This document shows positions 11,697 to 24,442 of a stretch of 64,000 nt of DNA, piece by piece. The DNA is from Hofstenia miamia. Its lineage: Eukaryota; Xenacoelomorpha; Acoela. Position 1 is the first letter of the stretch; each line of letters begins with the position of its first letter. The notes under the pieces are model-generated. The model was given only the letters and a program-made list of their open reading frames with translations, did no database searches and was not told where the DNA came from. The stretch lies in the NCBI GenBank assembly GCA_004352715.1, contig SCFE01000059.1, forward strand, positions 406,696-470,695, read 5' to 3'. Position numbers and translations under genes: made by a program.

Positions 11697-12696
11697 NNNN
11701 NNNNNNNNNNNNNNNNNNNNNNNNNNNNNNNNNNNNNNNNNNNNNNNNNNNNNNNNNNNNNNNNNNNNNNNNNNNNNNNNNNNNNNNNNNNNNNNNNNNN
11801 NNNNNNNNNNNNNNNNNNNNNNNNNNNNNNNNNNNNNNNNNNNNNNNNNNNNNNNNNNNNNNNNNNNNNNNNNNNNNNNNNNNNNNNNNNNNNNNNNNNN
11901 NNNNNNNNNNNNNNNNNNNNNNNNNNNNNNNNNNNNNNNNNNNNNNNNNNNNNNNNNNNNNNNNNNNNNNNNNNNNNNNNNNNNNNNNNNNNNNNNNNNN
12001 NNNNNNNNNNNNNNNNNNNNNNNNNNNNNNNNNNNNNNNNNNNNNNNNNNNNNNNNNNNNNNNNNNNNNNNNNNNNNNNNNNNNNNNNNNNNNNNNNNNN
12101 NNNNNNNNNNNNNNNNNNNNNNNNNNNNNNNNNNNNNNNNNNNNNNNNNNNNNNNNNNNNNNNNNNNNNNNNNNNNNNNNNNNNNNNNNNNNNNNNNNNN
12201 NNNNNNNNNNNNNNNNNNNNNNNNNNNNNNNNNNNNNNNNNNNNNNNNNNNNNNNNNNNNNNNNNNNNNNNNNNNNNNNNNNNNNNNNNNNNNNNNNNNN
12301 NNNNNNNNNNNNNNNNNNNNNNNNNNNNNNNNNNNNNNNNNNNNNNNNNNNNNNNNNNNNNNNNNNNNNNNNNNNNNNNNNNNNNNNNNNNNNNNNNNNN
12401 NNNNNNNNNNNNNNNNNNNNNNNNNNNNNNNNNNNNNNNNNNNNNNNNNNNNNNNNNNNNNNNNNNNNNNNNNNNNNNNNNNNNNNNNNNNNNNNNNNNN
12501 NNNNNNNNNNNNNNNNNNNNNNNNNNNNNNNNNNNNNNNNNNNNNNNNNNNNNNNNNNNNNNNNNNNNNNNNNNNNNNNNNNNNNNNNNNNNNNNNNNNN
12601 NNNNNNNNNNNNNNNNNNNNNNNNNNNNNNNNNNNNNNNNNNNNNNNNNNNNNNNNNNNNNNNNNNNNNNNNNNNNNNNNNNNNNNNNNNNNNNNN
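11697..12696. other. assembly gap, exactly 1,000 N
   Basis: Gap of conventional length, so the true size is unknown. It probably hides the rest of the LTR element and possibly missing exons of the + strand genes. Confidence 0.95.
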
Positions 12697-14434
12697 ACCT
12701 GGTACAACGCATTTATAAACCATATTGCATGAGCTATTTAATGGTTACGCCGCTATCACTGACGTGTATGTATTAATTCCTTTCTTTAAGCGTTGTTTCA
12801 ATCAGCCAAATCTTGGCGGTTATTGATTGCACAAATTTGATTGGTTCCAGTCCAGTTAGTAATTCAGAGGTTCATGGACATGTTTATATGTTTTGATTTT
12901 TAATTGTTTCGTTGCAAGAATGGTGGCGTCAGCCAATATTTTTACGCTTTATTATAGTAATACATTTATTATTGTTATTATTGAAGGAGCCATTTGTAAA
13001 TTTACTGACATTTACTGTCCAAGAGTTTCGACATAGAATTGTAAACGGGTAGGAAATTACTTTTGAGTGATATTGCATCTCAACTGTGGGTTTAACCCAT
13101 TTGCACACGACCAATACAACAATTGAATTCATATAAATTCATTTGTAAAATGTGTAAATGTGTGCGAATAAACAACTCAATAGTGAAAATTCTATTTTTT
13201 TCATAATCGTTAAAATTATATAGTTGTGCTGAAATGTGTAAACTGGGTTCATATGCTGCAGGCAAAAACACATATTTTACTGTGCCTAACATTTGAAAAA
13301 GTAAAATTTACAACTTCATCTATTTTTAAAGCCTAGCCGTAATCAGACAAACTACCATTTTAAATTTTTAGTTATTGGAAGGGAAAATTTCGAAATGTTC
13401 TATGACGGGGTTAAGGCATCTTTTGCAGCTCCAACAACCTGCATGTGAAAAACCGTATAGTGCAGCAGTTTATTCAATTTTTTCCTATAATGCCCTTATG
13501 GGTAATCAACTTCACTTTGTGGTTCGTTAAGAGAAGTGCATATCCAAGTATGAGATAGTTACGTTTTCTAGAAAAACTGAGGTCTAATAAATTCATTGGT
13601 TCTGAAGTTACTGTTCTGTGGATATTGCATGCATTTACCAAGCTTACATTAGCATGTGGGTAAATGGAACCCACATCTATTTCCTATGAATGAAATCCTA
13701 TGAAGATTGGTTGCTGATCTAATAGATGCCCACCTCCTATTCCAGAATTATTGGAGAAATAAACGTGAGGCGTGTGAACAGATATTTTCTTTTGACACTA
13801 TAGTTGAAATACCATCATAATTGGTTCAAATAGTTCAAATCTTTAATCATAGCAATCTCAAGATTTTTCACATACTGTACCAGTAGTTCAATCCCTAGCG
13901 TTTCAAGTTTAACAGTAAGTGATAACTTATCAAAAAATTGTCAAGGTACAATATGGGGTTACTCAGATTTGGCACATAGCTCAGCACACATTTAGTCCCG
14001 TTGTACTTAATCGAGTAAAGTTGTTATTTTCATTTTCTTCACCAATATGAATGAAATTGGTGGGTAAAATCGAAGAATATTTGAAACAGCAAGATTTAAA
14101 ACACTTTCATGATGCATACGCACTGTTATTCAACACTAACTATATAAGGTTTAGAACTGTCCTTTTTAAATTATACAATAATATTTGGCGGGCATCTGTG
14201 TAAAAGTCAATGCATAGTAGGCATGTTTGTAAATTACTCAATTGAATACAATAGGTTCAAATGAGTTAAATGCTGATAATTATATTTATTGAATTCATTC
14301 AAAAAAACAAATCTTAAATTAGATTTACATTTTTCCAATTTAGCAGCTATTTTTATATTCCTGGCTATTCTGGATCGGTTGAGATTATCGGTTTCCGATG
14401 TAGTCGTAGTTGCAACTCTCATCTTTATTTTTAG
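12697..14434. other. non-coding stretch before the first CLUH exon
   Basis: No repeats or coding segments recognised. The right part should be the intron ending at the acceptor 14433-14434. No exon matching the CLU domain was found. Confidence 0.5.
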
Positions 14435-14574
14435 GTCACGATATTTCACATTTTTGCGACAGGCTTCGTATATGCTGGTCTCCAAAAACGACGACAACAA
14501 ATCGGTTGACAAAGATGACATGGAGTCGATAAAACCCGAAGAAAAACTCTTAGCTGAAAAGTCAGTTAAAGAAA
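14435..14574 (+). CDS. CLUH: CLUH exon 1 (first visible)
   Basis: Starts after TTTTTAG and ends GAA A/GTTAGT. It encodes [18 protein letters not shown] and a charged Asp/Glu/Lys linker, matching the helix and variable linker that follow the CLU domain. One base at its start completes a codon from an upstream exon not found. Confidence 0.75.
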
Positions 14575-17500
14575 GTTAGTTTAATTCTTTTTTCGCATGT
14601 TTTAATCCCTTTCTTTTAGTTAAAGAATCTCAAAAAGATATTCTGAAGAAATGTGCAGAGATTTCCGGCTCACTTTCCGAAAGTGAATTTGACATTCGAT
14701 TTAATCTTGATGCCTTTTCACCTGGTGTCCGTTTTCCTGAATCAGTGGTAATTATAATATTTTTCTAATGCCTAATTGTTTTGTGATTAAAACAGTGCAT
14801 TTTTTATTAACCTTCTAACTAATAATTGAAATATGTTTTCTCAATTATAACTATTTGAGGGTTCACATTCTCAAGTAAGCGCTTGAAGGACAATATGTTA
14901 GTTTTTTCTCCTCAGATGAATGGTCAAATGATTATAAAACCGGAATGTGTATAAAAATTTGAAGCATTATTAGTAGCTGATATTTGCAAGTGTAGGTAAA
15001 CAACTGCTGGTATAATTAATTGTTTGTAATTCTTGAATGCTGAATTAGTTGTGAATATAACATCTTAAAGTATAGTTGCTTTTACACTCCATGATTATTT
15101 TAAAAATAATATGAATTCTAACACCTGATATTAGTTACGATCATTCACTAGGCAAACTGATTTTGCCCCAATGTTCCAAAAAATATTTGTAGTAAGGTTT
15201 TTCAGTCAGAGGATATTTGAGCATATTTAACCACATTCTCGCTGAGCACAATCATATAATACATTTGCATTCATGAATCCTTGGTTTGAGAAAATGATAA
15301 TAGTGATAGTATACATATTTATGCATTTTTCGGTTATGCAATATCTAGTTGACATTGAATTTTAAGAAAACTATAATCGCTGTTTTAGCAAGATGAGTTG
15401 GAAAAAGAGCGCAATGTTACAAAGGATGCCTCGGCCTTCTTAGTCAATACTGTAATCCCTCGTTTTGTTTCTTACTGTGTAGAAAATGCAATTGATCCGA
15501 TAGGCAGCTATCAACTTGTTGAGTTGCTCCACCTCAGGTAACATCAGTTTTACTTCATATGCAGTTACATTTCATCGACTGTAGATGAAATCGATATTGA
15601 AATCTTATCAATTTTATATTTTAAACTTTTTGCAATATATTTTGCTTGTCCCCCTTAAAACGCATATGAGCGACTACATTTACTTATTTCATATACACTT
15701 AAACCGAAATTGAATTTTGATGGATGATATCACCACATTTTAAAACGCGAACTTTTGTTGAAAATTCCTCAAATTAATTAAAATGATGCTAATAAATATT
15801 TTGAAGTATATTAAGAGCAACAAAGCTAAATTGACATATTAAAAAATATCACCAAGATTTCATTCCGTCAATTTGATGTAAGGTCAGCTAATAGTTGACC
15901 AATTGATCTTAGGTTGGATTTGTAAACCGTAAGCACTAAGCACTTAATTACACTGCAGAGGTTTGTCGTTGCAATCTCCAATTCCTCTTATCTATTACCA
16001 GGAAGTTTAGAGATATTGGTCTTTTGCGTTATGTCTCTTCCCATCCAAATAATTGCCAAAATTCTATCTACANNNNNNNNNNNNNNNNNNNNNGTCGTTG
16101 CAATCTCCAATTCCTCTTATCTATTACCAGGAAGTTTAGAGATATTGGTCTTTTGCGTTATGTCTCTTCCCATCCAAATAATTGCCAAAATTCTATCTAC
16201 ATAATAATAATAATTAAACTCTAACCAAGCGAAGTTCCTATCCATAACCATAACTCCAACCTTAACTAACCATATCCCTACCCCTAAGCCAACCTTAACC
16301 TAAAACATGAAAACATAACGCTAACCTTAAGCTAAACTCTACCCGAACTCTAATTTTTATCCAAAGCATAATCCTAACATACTGTATTCTTCATCATGAC
16401 AGAACCGACTCAATAAAACAGATTCGTTTGAATTATGTAAACAAAATAATCATATGAAAAGATGTAAGGGAAAAGGCGCTGTGAATATTGAATAAACATT
16501 GCTGAATCTTATAATTGCTTTGTAAACAAACAAAAACCGCTGTTGAACCATTAGTTTGCATATTAATAGTAGTATATTATAATTATTTTATAATTCATAT
16601 TTGAAATTACTGGTATTAATAATGAATATGTATATTCCTATTAGCATGATGTTTGGGTTATGGTTTGGTTTTGGAATGGAGATAACGCAAAAATACAGCA
16701 ATATTTTGTAAATCATATTTTTAATTTTTAAATTTCTTCATGTGGTATATTTATTTGCAAGGTTAAGATATCACTTTTATAATTTGTCAACCAATAGTAT
16801 GTTGCTTTTATTATATAATCGCTGTCACTCTACGACGCGCAATTCATTTTAATCGAATCATTCTCTAAACTCTATAGTGGATTGAAATATGAACATTATT
16901 ACATGATTATCGAACAGTAGCATATTTTTTCGTATAAAATTTTGCTTGAATACTTTTATGAATAGAAAACTATGAATTCCGTTATTTTAGAGGAATAAAT
17001 ATCCGCTATCTTGGAAGAGTTCTGGATGTTATTCGCAGTCAATCTGCAAACACAAGGCTTTTATCTTTCGAGAAGTTAATACTTTTAGAGGTCCTCACTC
17101 GATCACTTAAGCACATTGCCCGTCCATATTTACAATCAGTAGAAACGTGTTATTTATCTGAAGCAGTCAGTCATTTTCTCAATTGCTTCCTCTCGGCTTT
17201 TCCCGATCCCAAAGTCTCTCTACCTGCAGAAGATGTGAGTATTGCACTTGTTCCTATGTGCATGTCTGTTATTAAGACTTCCCTTTTTATGACAATTTCG
17301 AAAAAACTATTCTTCATCTACTACTCTTTCATGTTAAACTTATGTGCGAAAGCAATGCCTAAAATATTCCTTTATAAAAATCATAGAATATTTCTATATG
17401 ATTGAAATTGCATTAAAACCCTTTTCATTTCATCATATCTCAATATGCAAGAATCAATCGAAAACCGGTATTACTAAAATCATATTTTGTTCCTAGATCG

Positions 17501-18620
17501 TCATTAAAACAACGGCAACAGTTATTTTATAATTAAACAGCATGTTATATTTAACAAAGACTACAATATTAAATAATTCAAAACGTTCACTCAAATCAAA
17601 AGGAAATTCACTGCGTTTCAATTCTTTTCTTTCTGCCTTTGTTTATCTTTTTGCTGTTGCTTTTTAGGCGTCCATGAGGATTAGTTTTTGTTTAATTAGT
17701 GTATGTAAATAGTTTCAAATATTTGCCGCTACTTTGCATTCTAAAGCCTCTTCACACTTCGCATAGTGATACATACACTCATTTGTTTTTGGTGTTTAAG
17801 TAAAACTTTATATGTCGCATTGGCTTTTATACCCGCAGCACTTAAGAAATCAAACATAAAATGATATAATAGTGATTTATTGTTCCATTTACTATGATGT
17901 GATTATGTTTAGGTATCAAATTGTATGTGTAGTGTGGTAGTTACTATTTTGCAAAATGAGCTATGTATCTCTTGCTGCTTTTCGGCATGTGGACTAGTAT
18001 ATAATCTAGAGCTTTTGTTGGCAACGCTCTCCAATCGGAAATATTTTATGCTTACCAAAAATCAGTTTACACTCATTAGCTGTGTGCTAGTGCTTTAATC
18101 AATATATTACTAACAACGTTTTTCATTTGATGCTAGTATAACCAAATTTTGTCGGTAAGCAAAATAGTTTACGGCCTTATTTATATAATAATCTTGAAAT
18201 GGTTGCTGCAGGTAGTGCTTAAAATTGACTGTCTATTCTACCATTTCGTGGAAATGTTAAACAGGGAATTCTTAATGCTGCATTAGCTTATCTTTACTGT
18301 TGCATTCATAGTTTATATTTAAACTGTATGTTTGATGTCACGTATGCTTTACTCTTTACCTTGCATGCTAATTGACTATATTTTCAGTTGGAGGAGCCCC
18401 GCACTAGGATGTGTAGTACGAATAGAGAAAACGTACGTCAGTATCTCTCTCTTGTTTTTAATGCTTTAGCAAAGCTGTTCAACGCATGCTAAATTTTACT
18501 ATTGTGCAATTCTGTATTTGCATGTTACTTTCAGAGCAGAGGTTTGCCGGATTAAGCCTAGTCCCGACATCTGAATCTGTATCAGTTGAAGAAGTTTATT
18601 TTAACATACATAATACAGTT

Positions 18621-18655
<35 letters not shown>

Positions 18656-21600
18656 NNNNNNNNNNNNNNNNNNNNNNNNNNNNNNNNNNNNNNNNNNNNN
18701 NNNNNNNNNNNNNNNNNNNNNNNNNNNNNNNNNNNNNNNNNNNNNNNNNNNNNNNNNNNNNNNNNNNNNNNNNNNNNNNNTATATATGTATGTATGTATA
18801 TGTATGTCTATATATGTATGTATGTATATGTATGTCTATATATGTATGTATGTATATGTATGTCTATATATGTATGTCTGTATATGTATGTCTATATATG
18901 TATGTATGTATATGTATGTCTATATATGTATGTATGTATATACATGTCTATATATGTATATATGTATATACATGTCTATATATATATGTCTGTATATATG
19001 TATATTTATATATATGTCTGTATATATGTATATTTATATATATATGTCTATATATATATCTATATGTATATATATATGTGTATATATGTATATATGTATA
19101 TGTATATATGTATATATATATGTATATGTATATGTATATATGTATATGTATATATATGTTCATATGTATATATATATATGTCTATATATATATGTGTATA
19201 TATATATATGTGTATATATATGTATATGTATAAAGAAAAGTGTTTTTGGTTAATATCTAAATGTATGAATTTAGCGGGGCAATTGGCAACGGGACCAAGT
19301 CTTAACCTCCGCAAATCTCTTAAGGTTAACACTCAGCCTATTTCCTGCATATTTTTATTTAAGCACTATTTTAAAAATTCGTATGGTCAAGCTATAGTCA
19401 AAAGTCTTTATATGGCGTTGGAGTTGGATTTTCGCATTCAACTGGAAAAGCCAAATATTTTAGCAAACAACTAAATATTTCTAAATAGAAACGTTAATGA
19501 TATAATTATTTTTATTTCATTCAGGCCATACGATTTCATTGAAAGATTGGGTATAGGCCTTGTGTTGTTGATCTGCTTTTTAGAGTTGCAAATGTGCTGA
19601 AATTTCAACACAAAGCTAAGGCCACGCGCACACATCAGGGAAAGGTCGCGCAGCAAATAAATTGATTTTCCCTTATTATGTGCAACATCTATAATTGAAG
19701 ACAACAGTGTTTTACAATTGTTATCGATGTTGCACACAATCGCACACAATTAGAAACCGCTTCCTAGAGCATTTAAATCTATTTCCATGCAACGTCACTC
19801 TGATGTGCACTCCCGGTCTAAGTTAAACGTGCTCTACTAAGCCCAAACTAAAATATAAAAAGACCTTAGCTCATGTGAAATAGTGTATAATGAAATATTA
19901 CTAATAACATTTCATAAAATGGTTTACCAAAACAAAAATTTACAAATTTAAGGACATCTATATTGCTTTGCAAATCTTAAAAGTTTTTTGGATTTTGCTC
20001 TTCTGGAATGTATCAGATTTCATTCTGATATTATTAAGTCAACATGAGCAGCGTTCACTCGGTACCTCTTTAAATTCTTATTTTGATTTCCAAATTTTTT
20101 GTGGATTATTTACTTCAAATACACACTGCTTTTAAATGTGCTCAACAGCACAGCAGATGTCATTCATATTTAAAATACACAGTCCAACATTCCCTTTTTA
20201 GTATTTTCCCAAAAACTATTTGTGTAATTTGTTATAAGGATTTTTTGTGCATTGATTTTTCGAAATGCTGACAAATGAAAATCATTGTCTGATACGCCTA
20301 GTTAGTAGTTTTTCAACTAGATATTCGTATTCATATTTACAAAGCAATTCCCAGATTATACCAAACTATTTTCCCTGAAGGCTCAAAATAAAATAAAATT
20401 TAAAAAACCTCTAGCCTACTTGCATCTCTGCTTTTGGCGTGCTTCATTTTTATTTACTGTTGCACAATTTTTCAACGATTGTTGCTTCTTGTTTGATGTG
20501 AAATGTTTTGATCGTTGCAAATACTACACATCGCTAGAATGGAAAGCATGCCTAACTAAACATAACATAATGATTTTACACAAAACAATTGTGCGCATTT
20601 GTTGGCCGATTATAACAAATCCTTAGACCTAAACAGATATTTACTCCATCTATTATCCATTCTATCATTTTTCACATTGAATACATTTGTTCGGACGCAA
20701 TAAGCTATTCGAGTATTTGATTCGAAATTCTCGAATATTCGATCTGTTCGAATACTTTTTGGTTTACTTTTTCTAGCATTACAAATAATATACCTTTCCA
20801 GCGTCTAGAAGCCTACGTTAGAGCTTTATTTTTGTGGCGTACACATCCTCCTATCCCTTGATCCTATGGTTCTTTATTCTTTAAAACTGTTTAATAAATA
20901 TTTATCACGAGAAAAAAAGTTGAATATAAAAGTCTAATAAATAGAAAAGCAATTCTTTCTATTCTGATTATGTATGTATATGTATAGTTGGTTCATTTTT
21001 TCTTAGCATGGGGCTTGTGCTCAAGAAAAGTAAATGTATAGGACGCCAGTTTAGAAAGTGTCAATAAAACTTTTGAATTAATTTTAGGCGAGTCTACTAT
21101 TCGAATACGCATTCTATTCAAATATATTCGAATGTTCAAATCATGGCCGTCTTTAAATAGAAGGCCTAACAAGCAAATATACAATGTGCCAAGAGAAGGG
21201 ATACACAATTTTTTAAAAATTATAGTTTAAGTTGCATAGTCTTTCTAAGTTACACCATTGAAAAGCTATTTAGTAAAATATATATGTTAAATATAACATG
21301 AAATTATAAATCACAACACAAACTAAATTGTTACGGAATGAATACATAGTCCTTGCTTAGATGTTGCGGAATGAATACCATCATTATAAACAATGACTTG
21401 ATTCTTTAACATAATGTTAATTGAAATAAAAAGAACTTTTTTACAACAACAGAATAAATATTCTTCTGGAATATTATTACTAAAAAGAGAATAAAGTCGC
21501 TTTCGTTGTTCAGGATCATCCAGAATAACCTTTTCTGATAAATTTTTGAAACATGCAACGGCCCACAGCACATGCACAGCTGAATATGTTTCGAAAGATG

Positions 21601-24406
21601 GCATCTGAAGCCCATTTCGATTTAAAATGCCTAACAAAGTTGAGACATTAGAATCTTGCAAAGTTGAGACATTAGAATCTTGCATTGGAGCTGCAGACGA
21701 ACACTGAGAACAGATTTTATTAATTTGCATTTACGAATGACACTTCTTCCTACTTTCATAATCGATGTTGATTCCTTAATATATAATTGTGTTAAAGTCT
21801 GCTAAGCACTTTTTGAGTCATCATTAAGTCCAGTAAACTCAATTAGACCTTTTCGAAGCCAATTTGTCCATATATTCTTAATCAAATGAACAGGATCATT
21901 CATGAACAGAGTTTCGGTAAAAGAAGTATGATTTTCAAGACTTAACTAACATGACTGATTGATTTTATGATTATCGGTAATGAAGGCACATGTGCGAAGC
22001 CCTTTGCTTTTTAAGTAGTTCCAAACTCGTTTTGAAAAGTGAAACATTGATTCACTATTGAGTCTCTTACATGGAAACAATGCAACAACGTCCGTCTCCT
22101 TTGATTTAACAGGTGAACATAAAAATGCTAATACTGAGGAAGCAGGATTAACATCGAAATTGGAATTACATGCTTGACCATAAATATTTCCCGCTGTGTA
22201 TGTAAAGCCAGGCGAAACCATTACTTCATCAGCACAAACAATAACATCTCTTATAATCATTATGATAACATGAAGAAATAATAGAATTGAAATAAGACAT
22301 ATCTTGCAAACCAAAACTTGCAGTGGTTGAATGAACTATGTTTCGCAAATATGTAAGTGAAGGTAGACACAAATAGTCTCTTAGTGTTGAATATAAATTT
22401 TGAGATTTTGAAAATATTTCTAAACAAAATATTATAGTTGAAATGGAATATCTCCTTGCATGACTAGAAACTGGGAGTAAATGAAGTTGATCACATAAGA
22501 GTTTATAAATATTGAACTTTGGAATATCAGAAAAATCTTCTTTTTTAACAAGTTCACTATAGAACAAAACATCCTGATAATAGTTGGGCTGATAATTGTT
22601 CAAAAAAGATATTAAGTTGTCTAACTGACTTTTTCGATTTACAATCCCTTTGGAAACGATGTGGGAATATTCTGATGATTTAATTAGTGTCGTACTATTA
22701 AATATTTGGCAAGAGAAAACCGTATCATTAGTTTTATGAATCAGTGATCTTTCTATTAAAGGCACTTTAGTAACTGAAATTTTATAAAAACAGAATTCTT
22801 CTGAATCACAATTTCTTAAGCTGTATCCATCATAATGCATATTAACTATAGCTTCTACAGTTAAACTATCAGATAAATTAAATTTTTCAAGTACCTGATT
22901 ATCAATATGTTCTTTTTTTTGAAGACGGACTTTCACGTACAGAAGTATTTGCATTTTGAAAATAACTGGGATAATCAGGAAAAATTGTAGGAACAGCTTC
23001 CGCTTTCAACCTTTTTCTTTTGAGTGACTTACCAATGCGCGACTTTCTAATTGAAATACTTTTTGTGATAAAATCTGAAAGCGTAAAATGAAAAGAACAA
23101 AAGCCACTAGAAGAAGTGGGTTGGAAGTCTAATCGCCTAATACTATTCAACCATTGACTTTTAATGGAAATGTTTTTAGGAAACGAATAAATTTGTACGT
23201 ACCCATCTTTTGCATTGTAATTGGACTTACAATGTACTACAGCGCATGTATTCGGTATAATGCACTACAGCGCATGTATTCGGCATAACAGCGTGATGCG
23301 TAACAGTTAATTATTATATAACTCTTGTATGCACGAAACGTTTACCGCGTAAATTAGTTGTTTATTATCCCTTCTCTTGGCACTGCCGTTTATTGGTTGT
23401 TGGGCCTTCCAATTCAAGACGGCCATGTTCAAATATTCGAAACCAACAATACTTTCAATTTCCTTCCTAAATTTGAGAACATTTGAGTAAAGGGACACAC
23501 AAAGTCTGTTTGTGCATTTCAATATTTGATGAAGAACTTTGACAACCTTAAAAAATTTGTGGATTAACACTGAATATAACGTTTGACTGTGTTTCTTCAT
23601 ATTTTTAACAATCATTTTATGGATTTTTACATCTATTGAAATTCAGCAAATGCTTTCGAATTATTAGAATTTTCTCATTTAACCAATATTAGAAAAAAGT
23701 TTTTTATTAAATTAATTTAGCTTTTTCATTCTACAAGTTATAATATTGCGGTACGGGAGCAGCATGACCTCTGCCCATCTCTGTAACTCACCAATTTTTA
23801 AAGTTCCTGCTAGTTAGCGACTTGCTTTAATCATTCAACGTATTATAAACATATATTTTTACTATTTCATTTAAAGCAATGTAGTCGTACACGGAGCTGC
23901 AACCATGCCGTGCTCGTGCCATGCCGTGACCCAAATCTTTGGAATATGCAGCGTCTGAAACTCACAATTATTTTTTTACAATTTTTCATTCATAATATAT
24001 TAAATGTTAGCCCATGTTTATAATACAAATGATTCTTAGAAATAGATTTGCATAGAAATTACATTGCGGGAATTTTTAGAATGCAACAACAATATTCGTA
24101 TTTTCGTTCTGCCATATAATTCTTGCCTGACTTTTTGCAGAATTTCAAATCATTGCTTACAGATTTCGTAGATATTATTTTATGCGATTTTTGCTGAACT
24201 GTCGTGAAATATATTTAGTACATAACGAATAATTTAATACGCATTATTTTATAGTTTATGTTCTAATTATTACATTATTTTTCTATGCGCTAAGCGTTTT
24301 CTAGTGTATTAGATTAGAAGAAGAAACTATATTTTGTCCTAAATTTAACAATATAAATATTGGTCAGTCACAGTACAAAAGTGCATCTAAAATATACATG
24401 CGCACA

Positions 24407-24442
<36 letters not shown>

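Larger units (their letters stand above)
15538..16990 (+). other. CLUH intron 3
   Basis: Contains a 108-bp block repeated across a short N run (15965 and 16094) and a degenerate telomere-like tract (16217-16380). Nothing else recognised. Confidence 0.8.
21142..23426 (-). mobile_element. P-element-like (THAP9-type) DNA transposon, 2,285 bp
   Basis: Both ends are visible. The left end begins CATGGCCGTC and the right end closes with its complement; homology between the inverted ends extends about 65 bp, including GTGCCAAGAGAAGGGAT about 45-60 bp inside each end. An 8-bp direct repeat flanks the element. It encodes one THAP transposase on the - strand, opposite to the CLUH gene whose intron it occupies. 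The terminal repeats differ from each other at several positions, so it is not a recent insertion. A one-base ambiguity remains at the right end because of overlap with the target repeat. Confidence 0.88.

Noticed and set aside
18486-19474. Long open frames of Tyr/Ile/Met/Cys through the TA/TATG array on both strands
   Set aside because: They arise only because the repeat unit lacks stop codons; composition is that of the repeat and the frames cross a gap.
23307-23615. 102-residue - strand frame upstream of the THAP transposase
   Set aside because: It crosses the terminus and target duplication of the P-type element, so it is a chance frame.
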